Source: Bog-473 sp963736525 (lineage in GTDB: Bacteria; Actinomycetota; Acidimicrobiia; Acidimicrobiales; RAAP-2). Taken from it: a stretch of 64,000 nt of DNA. The position numbers and the translations under genes are program-made. The DNA lies in contig CAVTPF010000010.1 in NCBI GenBank assembly GCA_963736525.1, forward strand, positions 1 to 64,000. Reading direction: 5' to 3'. Below the pieces are notes generated by a model. That model was not told the origin of the DNA. It did not search any database and saw only the letters and a program-made list of their open reading frames with translations. Below, in pieces: positions 15,277 to 23,725 of the stretch (position 1 is its first letter; every line of letters begins with the position of its first letter).

Positions 15277-16528
15277 GCACCTTGCTCTTCGAACGCTCAC
15301 TGCCGCGCTTCGCCGCCGCTCGGGTCGTCTCGTCCTTCGGTTCGGGGCGCGGGGCGGGAGTCGGGCCGCTGCGCCTGGTCGAGCGCGACGCGCCGTCGGC
15401 ACCGGGAGCGGGGTGGTTCCGCGTCGACCCCGTGCTGGCCGGTATCTGCGGGTCGGACCTCGCCACCCTGGACGGGCGCAGCTCCCGCTACTTCGAGGAC
15501 ATCGTCTCCTTCCCCTTCGTCCCGGGTCACGAGGTGGTCGGGACCGTCGCCGAGGACGCCGTCGGCGCGGACGGCGCGGCGCTGGCCGCGGGCGACCGGG
15601 TGGTCCTGCAGCCGGTCCTCGGGTGCGCGGCCCGGGGGATCGAGCCGCCCTGCCCCGCCTGCCAGTCCGGGCACGTCGGGAACTGCGGTCGCATCGCCTA
15701 CGGCCACATCCGGCCGGGGCTGCAGACCGGCTTCTGCGCCGACACGGGTGGAGGCTGGTCGACCTCCGGACTGGTCGCGCACTCGAGCCAGCTGTACGGC
15801 GTGCCCGAGGACTTGAGCGACTCGGACGCGGTGACCGTCGAGCCGGTGGCCTGCGCGGTCCACGCCGTCCTCGGCGCACCCATCGCCGAGGGCGACGTCG
15901 TCGCGGTGCTCGGCGCGGGCACGCTCGGCCTGCTGGTGACGGGGGCGTTGAGCCATCTGGCCGCGGTGGGACTCCGCCCCTCGCCGGCCGTGGTGCTGGT
16001 GGGCGCGCGCTACGCGCACCAGCAGCGCCTGGCCCGGGAGCTGGGCTGCACCGAGGCCCTCCCGCCCGATCAGCTGCCGCGCGCCGTGCGCCGGCACTCG
16101 CGCTCGTTGTCCTACGGCGGGGCACCCGGCATGACGGCGACGTTGTCCGACGGCGCGGACGTGGTCATCGACTGCGTGGGCAGCCCGGAGTCGATCACCC
16201 AGTCGCTGGCGATGGTGCGGCCGCGGGGGACCGTTTCGCTCGTCGGCATGCCCGGCAAGGTCACGGTGGACCTGGCGCCGCTGTGGCACCGCGAGGTCCG
16301 CCTGGCCGGGGCGTACGCCTACGGCACCGAGGGGGCGCGGGGGTCCACCCCCCCACCTCCACCTTCGCGCTGGCCTTCGACGTGGCCGCCGCCCAACGGA
16401 CCGGGCGCCTGGTGTCGGCCACCTATCCGCTGACGCGCTTCGAGGACGCCGTGGCGCACGCCGGCGCCGCCGGACGCCGCGGTGCCGTCAAGATCGCCTT
16501 CGACGTACGGAAAGGACCTGTCCGATGA
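15273..16528 (+). pseudogene. Zinc-dependent alcohol dehydrogenase (MDR) with a single-base frameshift
   Basis: The GTG at 15273 overlaps the preceding stop. The product is a medium-chain zinc dehydrogenase: catalytic zinc ligands in GICGSD and PGHEVVG, a structural-zinc-like cysteine cluster (CAARGIEPPCPACQSGHVGNC region), Rossmann motif VLGAGTLG, and DCVGSPESI. After YGTEGARG the correct continuation (VHPPTSTFALAFDV..) lies in another frame. One base is missing in the G5 run at 16339-16343. Read through this, the protein ends at 16528, overlapping the next ATG (ATGA) as expected of an intact operon, so an error in the sequence is likely. It would oxidise or reduce the alcohol/aldehyde made by the upstream reductase. 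Confidence 0.8.
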
Positions 16529-18114
16529 GCCGCCGACCAGGCTTCGTCCTCGAGGTGGACAAGTCGACCCCACCCACCCTGTTCTGGAGCGGAGAGGGCT
16601 TCTCACTGGAGACGCTGCCCGAAGGCAGCCGGGTGATCTACGCACCCGAGCCGGTGAAGGCGATCGAGGACCCCTACCGCGCCATCCGCCACGCGCTGTT
16701 GCACCCCGTCGGCGACCGCGACCCGTTGCCGGCGCTCCTCCGCCCCGGCATGAAGCTGACCGTCTGCTTCGACGACATCTCGCTGCCGCTGCCGCCCATG
16801 GAGTCCCCCGACATCCGCCAAATGGTCATTGAGACCGTGCTCGACATGGCCGCGGAGGCAGGGGTCGACGACGTGGTGCTGGTCGCCGCGCTCGCCCTGC
16901 ACCGGCGGATGACCGAGGAAGAGCTCAGGCATGCCCTGGGCGACCGGGTCTACGACGCCTTCGCACCCCACGGCCTGCTGACCCAGCACGACGCCGAGGA
17001 CCCGGACAACCTCCTGTTCATCGGTGAGACCGATCAGGGGGAAGAGGTCGAGATCAACAAGCGGGCCGCGACTTCGGACCTCCTCGTCTACGTCAACATC
17101 AACCTCGTCGCCATGGACGGCGGGCACAAGAGCGTGGCCACCGGCCTGGCCAGCTACCGCAGCCTGCGCCACCACCACAACCCCCAGACCATGCGTCACT
17201 CGAAGTCGTTCATGGACCAGCCGGCATCCGAGCTCCACTCGTCGAATTGGCGGATGGGCCGGCTCATCGCAGAGTCCGGCGTCCAGGTTTTCCAGATCGA
17301 AACGACCCTCAACAACGACACCTTCCCTTCGAATTTCCAGTTCCTGCAGAAGCGCGAGTGGGAATGGGGCGTGCGTGACCGCGCCACCTACGCCGCAACC
17401 TCGTCGGCGTTGTCGAAGACGCCGCCGCGGATCGCCCGGCAGATCTTCCACTCCATCCGTTCCCCCCACGCCCTGACGTCGGTGCAGGCGGGCGAGGTCG
17501 AGGCCGTCCACGCGGTGACGACAACGAACGTGTGGGCCCAGCAGGGCGTCGACGTCGAGGGGCAGACCGACATCCTCACCATGGGGCTGCCCTACATCTG
17601 CCCGTACAACGTGAACTCCATCATGAACCCGATCCTCGTGGCCTGCCTGGGCCTCGGCTACTTCTTCAACATGTACCGGGGCAGGCCGTTGGTCCGCGAG
17701 GGCGGCGTCGTGATCATGCGGCACCCCACCCGGCCCGAGTTCCACCCCGGCCATCATCCGAGCTATATCGACTTCTACGAGCAGGTGCTCACGCAGACCA
17801 TCGATCCGGTGCAGATGCACAAGGAGTTCGAGGAGTCCTTCGCCACCGACCCGTGGTACGTGCACCTCTACCGCACCGGTCACGCCTACCACGGCGTCCA
17901 CCCCTTCTACATGTGGTACTGGTGCGCCCACGCGCTGGCGCACGTCGGTCGGGTCATCGTCGTCGGCGGCGACCCCAAGGCGGTGCGCCGTCTCGGCTTC
18001 TCGCCGGCCAGCTCGCTCGACGACGCGCTCGAGATCGCCTCCGACGTCGTTGGCCCCTCCCCCACGCTGACCCACGTGCACAACCCACCGATCTTCATGT
18101 CGGACGTGCACTGA
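16525..18114 (+). CDS. LarA-family (nickel-pincer lactate racemase-like) protein
   Basis: A 529-residue member of the lactate racemase superfamily (DUF2088 N-terminal region). Visible family elements are VTVCFDDISLPLPPM-like ligand loop residues 79-92, the VLVAALALHRRMTEEEL helix with His126, Lys179 in EINKRA, and NINLVAMDGGHKSVATGL, similar to the glycine/lysine loop of LarA. LarA enzymes isomerise or epimerise alpha-hydroxy acids using a nickel-pincer nucleotide made by LarB, LarC and LarE; none of those is encoded in this window. The protein is about 100 residues longer than LarA. Its place among lipid genes suggests an unusual hydroxy-acyl substrate, which is inference. Confidence 0.75.
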   Translation: MSRRPGFVLEVDKSTPPTLFWSGEGFSLETLPEGSRVIYAPEPVKAIEDPYRAIRHALLHPVGDRDPLPALLRPGMKLTVCFDDISLPLPPMESPDIRQMVIETVLDMAAEAGVDDVVLVAALALHRRMTEEELRHALGDRVYDAFAPHGLLTQHDAEDPDNLLFIGETDQGEEVEINKRAATSDLLVYVNINLVAMDGGHKSVATGLASYRSLRHHHNPQTMRHSKSFMDQPASELHSSNWRMGRLIAESGVQVFQIETTLNNDTFPSNFQFLQKREWEWGVRDRATYAATSSALSKTPPRIARQIFHSIRSPHALTSVQAGEVEAVHAVTTTNVWAQQGVDVEGQTDILTMGLPYICPYNVNSIMNPILVACLGLGYFFNMYRGRPLVREGGVVIMRHPTRPEFHPGHHPSYIDFYEQVLTQTIDPVQMHKEFEESFATDPWYVHLYRTGHAYHGVHPFYMWYWCAHALAHVGRVIVVGGDPKAVRRLGFSPASSLDDALEIASDVVGPSPTLTHVHNPPIFMSDVH

Positions 18115-19085
18115 TGGCCCGCTCCGGGCTCCTCGGCCGCGTGCGCACGGCCCGCTTCCCCCTCGCCGCGCCCTCGTGGCCGACCACGGTGGAGCGGCCC
18201 GACCCGGCGCGCAAGGTCGGTCTGGACTACGACCACGAATGGTCGCGCCGCTACCCGGTCCGGCTGGCCCGTGCCGTCGTGATGGACAACGTCGCCCGGC
18301 CGGCCGCCCGCCTCCTGGCGCCGGCGACCGTGCGTGGGCTCGAGCACCTGCAGCATGTCGAGGGACCGCTGATCTTCGCCGCCAACCACGCCAGCCACAT
18401 CGACACGCCGTTGCTCCTCACGACGCTGCCCACGGAGTTCCGTCACCGCACGGTCGTGGCGGCCGCCTCCGACTACTTCTTCGACCGAACCTGGAAGTCC
18501 GTGCTGTGGTCGTTCGCACTGGCCACCATCCCGATCGAACGGCGCAAGGTGAACCGCAAGTCGGCCGACACGGCCGCCGCGCTCGTCGAGGACGGCTGGA
18601 ACCTGGTCATCTTCCCCGAGGGCGGGCGCTCGCCCGACGGCTGGACGCAGCCCTTCACCGGGGGGGCGGCCTACCTGGCCCGGCGCACCGGGCGCCCCGT
18701 GGTACCGGTCTACCTGCACGGCACGCGCCACGTGCTCCCGAAGACGGCAGAGCCGGGCGCCCGGGCGTCGGGCGGGTCCGGCACGGAGGCACGTCGGGGG
18801 GGCCGACTGCGCCGCTCCCCCATCGCCGTCCTGTTCGGGGCACCCATGACGCCCGACGAGGGGGAGAGCTCCCATCGCTTCTCGGACCGGGTGGAGGCAG
18901 CCGTCGCCACGCTCACCCGCGAGGTCCACTCGGACTGGTGGCAGGCCCGGCGCTCGGTCAGCGCAGTGGCGCCCATCGAAGGAGCCGAGACGGCGCACCG
19001 TGGACCGGTGGCCTCGCCGTGGCGCCGGGCCTGGGCGCTCGACGAACCCCCGTCGCGCCGGGGCAGCAAGGAGTGGCCCCGCTAG
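18114..19085 (+). CDS. PlsC-type 1-acyl-glycerol-phosphate acyltransferase
   Basis: The ATG at 18114 shares its A with the LarA-like stop codon (TGATG). The 323-residue protein has the acyltransferase motifs NHASHIDT (block I), a basic GRIPIERR-like segment (TIPIERRKVN), FPEGGRSPDG (block III) and VVPVYLHGT (block IV), all within a PlsC domain of about 65-260, with hydrophobic patches for membrane association. The C-terminus is polar. It probably transfers an acyl chain to a glycerol-based or fatty-alcohol acceptor and closes the four-gene lipid operon. Confidence 0.85.
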   Translation: MARSGLLGRVRTARFPLAAPSWPTTVERPDPARKVGLDYDHEWSRRYPVRLARAVVMDNVARPAARLLAPATVRGLEHLQHVEGPLIFAANHASHIDTPLLLTTLPTEFRHRTVVAAASDYFFDRTWKSVLWSFALATIPIERRKVNRKSADTAAALVEDGWNLVIFPEGGRSPDGWTQPFTGGAAYLARRTGRPVVPVYLHGTRHVLPKTAEPGARASGGSGTEARRGGRLRRSPIAVLFGAPMTPDEGESSHRFSDRVEAAVATLTREVHSDWWQARRSVSAVAPIEGAETAHRGPVASPWRRAWALDEPPSRRGSKEWPR

Positions 19086-19143
19086 GGCTCGCTGCCGCGA
19101 CAGACCCCCGTTCCGGTGGCGACGTGCCGCTACGTTGTCGGCG

Positions 19144-19815
19144 ATGCTCGTCGAACGCGTGGGTACCTTCACCCTCGGTTGGGACGAGAGCCTGGTGTGA
19201 GACGACCGGGCGGCGCGGCTGTACTTCGTCGACTGTGCCGCGCGCACCCTCCACTGGCTGGACAGGGGCGAGGGACCGCTCCACACGATGGAATTGCCGT
19301 CCATGGCGGCCGGCATCGTCCCGACCGAGGACAGCAGGCTCGTCGGCGCCCTCGACGGCGGCTGGAAGCTGCTCGACGCCGACGTGTCCAGCACCAACGG
19401 GCCGAACGTGCGGGTGGTCGGCGACACCGTGACGCTGATCATCGGCGACTCCTCGGGCGACTACTACTCCTATCCCTACGACCCGGAACACGGAACGGTC
19501 GGCGCGCGCACCGTCTTCGGCGACGTCTCACGCCTGGCCGGTGCCCCCGACGGAGCCACGTTCGACGCCGACGGAGGGTTGTGGTGCGCGCTCATCGGCG
19601 GCGCCCAGCTCGTCCGCTTCACCCCGGACGAGCCGTACCGCGTCCTGGCGCTCCCCGTCGCCAACCCGGCGGACGTGGCGTTCGGCGGTTCGGGGCTCGA
19701 CCGCCTGTACGTGGTCAGCGTCCGGATGGGCAGCGGCGGGGGGACCTCGACGGCGCCCTCCTGGTCGTCGACGGGCTCGGTGTACGAGGGCGCGCCGAGC
19801 CCCGGTTCCGAGTGA
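19144..19815 (+). pseudogene. SMP-30/gluconolactonase-like gene with an internal TGA and a frameshift
   Basis: From ATG 19144 the frame reads GTFTLGWDESLV, then TGA (19198-19200), then DDRAARLYFVDCAARTLHWLD in the same frame. Family members have Trp at the TGA position (ESPVWDD), so TGG has become TGA. The propeller continues (GAPDGATFDADGGLWCALI, VANPADVAFGGSGLDRLYV) to a G6 run at 19738-19743, after which the expected ending (GALLVVDGLGVRG..EPRF) lies in another frame. Internal ATG 19288 could start a truncated product without the first blade. TGA acts as a normal stop elsewhere in the window, so recoding is unlikely. Confidence 0.7.
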
Positions 19816-19853
19816 CGCCTCGCCACGCGACGGGCGCACGCCAGGGTGACCCG

Positions 19854-20450
19854 GTGAGCGCCGAACACACTGCCGCCGGGCGGCGTGCCGGGTCCCGCTG
19901 GCTCCTCGCGGGCTATGCCGGCGTGGCTGGTTTCCTCGTGCTGGAGGCCACGGTGCACCGACGAGGCACCGCCTCGGACCTGCGCGCCTCCGAGGACGAC
20001 GACGGGAGCACTCGGCGGATCGTCGCGGCCTACGCCCTCGCCGGGCTGAGCGCGCCGCTGCTGCGCAGGATGTCACTGCGGCCCCTCCCCGCCGCCTGCC
20101 CACCCCTGGGCCTGGGCACCCTGGTGGCAGGACTGGCGCTGCGCATGTGGTCGATGCGCGCGCTCTCCGAGAACTACACGCGCACCTTGCGTGTGACGAA
20201 CGAGCAGACCCTGACCGAGCACGGCCCCTACCGCCACATCCGCCACCCCGGGTACCTCGGTTCGCTGCTGGTGTGGGCGGGGTTCGCGCTGTCCTCCGGA
20301 AGTGCCGCAGTGCTCGGTACCGTGGCGGCCCTGCTCGCCCCGGCCTACGCCCGCCGGATGGACGCCGAGGAGCGCCTGCTCGACCGCGACCTTCCCGGCT
20401 ATACGGCCTACCGGAGTCGCACGAAGAAGCTCATCCCGAGTCTCTGGTAG
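19854..20450 (+). CDS. Isoprenylcysteine carboxyl methyltransferase (ICMT)-family protein
   Basis: A 198-residue polytopic protein from the GTG at 19854. It has about four membrane helices and the family signature ENYTRTLRV..HGPYRHIRHPGYLG, followed by a hydrophobic pair and AEERLLDRDLPGYTAYRSRTKKLIP. This C-terminal SAM-binding region is shared by ICMT and phospholipid methyltransferases. Bacteria lack prenylated CaaX proteins, so the substrate is probably a lipid or small hydrophobic thiol or amine. The frame is open upstream, but that part belongs to the broken SMP-30-like gene. Confidence 0.8.
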   Translation: MSAEHTAAGRRAGSRWLLAGYAGVAGFLVLEATVHRRGTASDLRASEDDDGSTRRIVAAYALAGLSAPLLRRMSLRPLPAACPPLGLGTLVAGLALRMWSMRALSENYTRTLRVTNEQTLTEHGPYRHIRHPGYLGSLLVWAGFALSSGSAAVLGTVAALLAPAYARRMDAEERLLDRDLPGYTAYRSRTKKLIPSLW

Positions 20451-20453
20451 CAG

Positions 20454-20927
20454 TCAGGCGGACAACAGCGACCGGGTCACCAGGATCACCGTCTGGGCGA
20501 GCCCGGCGTCGCGGTGCACGAGGCCGGCCTGGTAGTCGGGATCGCGGAGCATGTCGACGAAGGCCTCGGTGCCGGGGTACTGCATCACGGCGATCTGGTC
20601 CCAGGGGGCATCCGGCCCGATCAACACCTGGTGCACGTCGTTGTACAGGGACAGCGCGCCGCCGCGGCGCACCACGTGGTCGAGCGCGATCGCTCCGTAG
20701 CGGCCGTACGCCTCGGCCCCCGACAGGCCCGACTCCGCCAGCTCGTGTCCCTCCGGGTAGGCCGCATGGGCGCGGTAGGCCAGGAGGTTCACGAATTGCA
20801 GCGGACCTTCGTGGCCCGACGCGAGCAGGCCGCGCAACTGTGATTCGTCCGGGTTGGTGCCGCCCTGACCATGCACGCTCAATTCACGCACGAGGTCCTC
20901 GACATCGTCGGCGTTCCATGGTGGCAT
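20454..20927 (-). CDS. DUF1330 domain protein
   Basis: A 157-residue protein with a ferredoxin-like (dimeric alpha-beta barrel) pattern: GPLQFVNLLAYR, an acidic loop, GLSGAEAYGRYG, DVHQVLIGPDAPWDQIAVMQYPGTEAFVDMLRDPDYQ, which is the DUF1330 core with its conserved aromatic-proline segment (the long run is given here in parts by position: residues 99-131). No signal peptide. DUF1330 proteins bind small molecules or act on hydroxyl acids; the function is unproven. It is convergent with the ICMT-like gene 3 nt away and divergent from the metallo-beta-lactamase gene. Confidence 0.75.
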   Translation of the reverse strand: MPPWNADDVEDLVRELSVHGQGGTNPDESQLRGLLASGHEGPLQFVNLLAYRAHAAYPEGHELAESGLSGAEAYGRYGAIALDHVVRRGGALSLYNDVHQVLIGPDAPWDQIAVMQYPGTEAFVDMLRDPDYQAGLVHRDAGLAQTVILVTRSLLSA

Positions 20928-21007
20928 CGGGTACCTCCCTCGAGCGGTCGGAGCGGCATGGTAGCAACGGTGCCATGCTGCTCCCGAACCCGAGCGAGAG
21001 GAGCATC

Positions 21008-21841
21008 ATGCAGACCATCGTCCTCGGCAGCGGCAGCCCGCTTCCGGACCCCGAGCGCGCCGGACCGGCCACCCTGGTGCGCACGAGTCTGGGCGACCTG
21101 CTGTTCGACTGCGGTCGCGGCGTCCTCATGCGTGCCGCGGCGGCGGGTTCCGGCGCCGGGGCCCTGCGGGGACTGTTCCTGACGCACCTCCACAGCGACC
21201 ACATCACCGATCTCAACGATGTGTTCACCTCACGCTGGATCACGTCGTTCCAGCCGACCCCGCTGCCTGTCTTCGGGCCGCCCGGGACCGCGGCGGTGCT
21301 GCGGGCGACCGAGGCCACGCTCGAGCTGGACATCGGGTACCGCATGACCCATCACGCCGACCTGAACTGGCGGCCGTCCGCCGACGTCGTCGAGGTGGAC
21401 GGCGGTCCCGTGCTCGAGGACGGGACCGTGCGGATTACGGCCGCCCCGACCGACCACGCGCCGGTGCGCCCAACCGTGGGTTACCGCGTCGAAGACGGCG
21501 GGACATCGGTCGTGATCGCGGGTGACACGGTGCCCTGCCCGGGACTCGACGAGCTCTGCGCCGGCGCAGACATGCTCGTCCACACCGTCGTACGCCGGGA
21601 TCTCATCGAGCCGATCGGCCTGCCCAGACTGACAGACGTCCTCGACTACCACTCCTCCGTCGAGGATGCCGCCCGCACGGCAGAGCGCAACGGCGTCGGC
21701 ACACTCGTCCTCACGCATCTGGTGCCCGCCCCGCAGCCCGGCTCCGAGAACGAGTGGGCGGCGCTGGCCCGGCAGCACTTCGCCGGCACGGTCGTCGTGG
21801 CGCGGGACCTGCTCTCGCTCGACGTCGGCCGGCCCGCGTGA
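21008..21841 (+). CDS. Metallo-beta-lactamase-fold hydrolase (RNase Z/arylsulfatase-like)
   Basis: A 277-residue MBL protein. The zinc motif is THLHSDHITD (His60, His62, Asp64, His65); further ligands are likely His in PTDHAPV, Asp in IAGDTVP and His in LTHLVPAP. Opening residues MQTIVLGSGSPLPDPERAGP are typical of the RNase Z-like branch, but the tRNase Z exosite arm is absent, so a phosphodiesterase or sulfatase-like activity is as likely as tRNA maturation. The start at 21008 is supported by GAGAGGAG five bases upstream; an in-frame ATG at 20972 lacks a site. Monocistronic or followed by the broken methyltransferase. Confidence 0.85.
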   Translation: MQTIVLGSGSPLPDPERAGPATLVRTSLGDLLFDCGRGVLMRAAAAGSGAGALRGLFLTHLHSDHITDLNDVFTSRWITSFQPTPLPVFGPPGTAAVLRATEATLELDIGYRMTHHADLNWRPSADVVEVDGGPVLEDGTVRITAAPTDHAPVRPTVGYRVEDGGTSVVIAGDTVPCPGLDELCAGADMLVHTVVRRDLIEPIGLPRLTDVLDYHSSVEDAARTAERNGVGTLVLTHLVPAPQPGSENEWAALARQHFAGTVVVARDLLSLDVGRPA

Positions 21842-21865
21842 CTCGGCCTGCATGACCACGCCGGC

Positions 21866-22689
21866 ATGAGGCAGGACGCCGGCGCGTTCCGCGAGGCCGC
21901 CGCGTACTACACGGCAGGCCGGCCGGCGTACTCCCGCCAGCTCCTCGCCACGCTGGCGCACGAGCTCGGGCTCGACGGGCGTGGACGCCTGCTCGACGTC
22001 GGTTGCGGTCCCGGCGTCCTCACGGTGGAGCTGGCCCCCGCCTTCGAGGAGACGGTGGCGCTCGACCCGACGCCGGCATGCTCGCCGAGGGACGGCGACG
22101 GGGCGCAGTGGCCGGACTGACGCGCGCGAGCTGGGTCCGCGGCGCCGCCGAGGAGTTGCCGTTGCTCGCGACCGCCCGCTGCCGGCTGGTCACCTTCGGC
22201 CAGTCGTACCACTGGACGAGGCGCGTGCCGGTGCTGGACGGCGTGCACGAGCTTCTCGAACCCGGAGGGGCGGTGGCCCTGATCGGCCACTGCGCTCATG
22301 GCCGCCCCGAACCCCCGGGCCCAGGCCTGCCATTGATACCGGAGGACGAGATCGCGGCGCTGCTGGCGGAGTTCGTCGACGACGAGACCCCTCCTCCCTC
22401 TGCGGGCAGGCGGTCCACGCCCCACCTCTACGAGGCGGATCTGCTGGTCTCGCGGTTCGGTCATTGCCGCATCGTCCACGCACCGGGCCGGTCCGACATC
22501 GTGCGCGATGTCGACTCCGTGGTGGCGGGCTACTACTCCACGTCGTATGCGGCACCCCGCCGCTTCGGCGCCCGGAGGGTCGCGATCGAGGGCACCCTGC
22601 GCGAGCTCCTGTACCGACGTTCACCCGCGGGGCTCTTCTGGGACTGGCCGGGCGACACGGAGATCGTGCTGGCCACCCGCTCACGGTGA
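21866..22689 (+). pseudogene. Class I SAM-dependent methyltransferase with a single-base frameshift
   Basis: The first frame (ATG 21866) gives AAAYYTAGRPAYS and the SAM-binding LLDVGCGPGVLTVELA, then ALDP. The expected continuation (DAGMLAEGRRRGAVAGL..GAAEELPL..VTFGQSYHWT) is in the next frame from about 22069 and runs to 22689. Restoring one C in the CCC at 22066-22068 joins the two into a 275-residue methyltransferase of usual length. The intact remainder argues for a sequence error or a very recent mutation. Substrate unknown; the SYHW motif is common in methyltransferase-11 proteins. Confidence 0.75.
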
Positions 22690-22693
22690 CGGG

Positions 22694-22978
22694 TCAGAAC
22701 GCGATGGCGCCCTGCTGCGCCCGAGGGTCGTTCACCGACACGATCTCCTTGCCCAGCGGGGCGATGGCCACCGCCGCCAGCTTGAAGTTCCCGAGTCCGA
22801 GCGGGATCCCGATGATGGTGAGGCAGAGCACGACGCCCAGGACGACGTGCGCCAGCGCCATCCACGCCCCGGCCAGCACGAACCAGATGACGTTGGCCAC
22901 GGCCGAGGGTGCGCCGGCCCCGGGACGGCGCACCACCGCCCGGCCGAACGGCCACAGCACGTTGAGCACCGTCCGCAT
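22694..22978 (-). CDS. yccF: YccF-domain inner membrane protein
   Basis: A 94-residue membrane protein beginning MRTVLNVLWPF. It has two hydrophobic helices, one around ANVIWFVLAGAWMALAHVVL and one around VVLCLTIIGIPLGLG, followed by the conserved NFKLAAVAIAPLGKEIV, which is the YccF domain signature. One domain copy is present; many homologues have two. It is the last gene of the acyltransferase-murT-gatD set, 15 nt after gatD, so probably co-transcribed. Function unknown in any organism; envelope context only. Confidence 0.8.
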   Translation of the reverse strand: MRTVLNVLWPFGRAVVRRPGAGAPSAVANVIWFVLAGAWMALAHVVLGVVLCLTIIGIPLGLGNFKLAAVAIAPLGKEIVSVNDPRAQQGAIAF

Positions 22979-22993
22979 CCGCGTCCCCGATCC

Positions 22994-23725
22994 CTAACGG
23001 CGCCGGCGCAGCCGGCGGCGTTGCACCGCGCCGAGCCGCTCCTCACGCAACGCCTCGGCCTCCGAGTCGTCGATCGGCTCGAACGGGGTTTCACCGAGCG
23101 CCCAGCCCAGGAGGAGGTCGGCCAGCGCGGGGTTGCGAGCCAGCACCGGCCCGTGCAGGTAGGTCCCGACCACCCGGCCCTGCACCGCCCCCTCAGTGCC
23201 GTCGCCGTTGCCGACACCGGCGGTGACACGGGCCAGGGGGGCCGTACCCTCCCCCAACGACGTCCGGCCGCCGTGGTTCTCGAAGCCGCTCAGCACGGGA
23301 AGCTCCGCCAGGCCCTCCACCTCCGCGACCACCTCGCCCACGGCGCGTGGACCGGTCCCCTTCACCGTCTCGATGTCCAGGAGCCCCACGCCCTCGTGGG
23401 GTTCGCCCCCGGCACCCGGGAAGCTGCGGCCCACCACCTGGAAGCCGGCGCACACGGCGAGGACGACCGCGCCCGCCGACACCCGCGCGGCCAGCATGCC
23501 GTCGTCGATGAGGGTGCGGGCGGCGCGGACCTGGGGACCGTCCTCGCCTCCGCCGAGGCAGTAGATGTCGGCCTCGGGAAGCGGCCGATTGGACGCGGCC
23601 TGGAGGAGCTCGACGTCCCGGCCGCGCCATTCGGCGCGCCGGGCGAGGATCAACCCGTTGCCGCCGTCGCCGTAGGTGCCGAGGAGGTCGGGGTACACCA
23701 CCGCCACGCGCAGCGCTCCGCTCAT
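22994..23725 (-). CDS. gatD: Lipid II isoglutaminyl synthase, glutaminase subunit GatD
   Basis: A 243-residue class I glutamine amidotransferase. The nucleophile is Cys92 in LAVCAGFQ and the catalytic His is His191 in TYLHGPVL; YCLGGGEDGPQ and SGFENHGGRT complete the GatD pattern. GatD supplies ammonia to MurT, which amidates the alpha-carboxyl of D-Glu in lipid II stem peptides. The C-terminus is arginine-rich. Its ATG overlaps the murT stop (ATGA), the usual arrangement for this obligate pair. Confidence 0.93.
   Translation of the reverse strand: MSGALRVAVVYPDLLGTYGDGGNGLILARRAEWRGRDVELLQAASNRPLPEADIYCLGGGEDGPQVRAARTLIDDGMLAARVSAGAVVLAVCAGFQVVGRSFPGAGGEPHEGVGLLDIETVKGTGPRAVGEVVAEVEGLAELPVLSGFENHGGRTSLGEGTAPLARVTAGVGNGDGTEGAVQGRVVGTYLHGPVLARNPALADLLLGWALGETPFEPIDDSEAEALREERLGAVQRRRLRRRR

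Noticed and set aside
19198..19200. TGA recoding as selenocysteine or tryptophan
   Set aside because: TGA is the normal terminator of many genes in this window, the family has Trp here, no selenocysteine insertion element was recognised, and another frame break follows.
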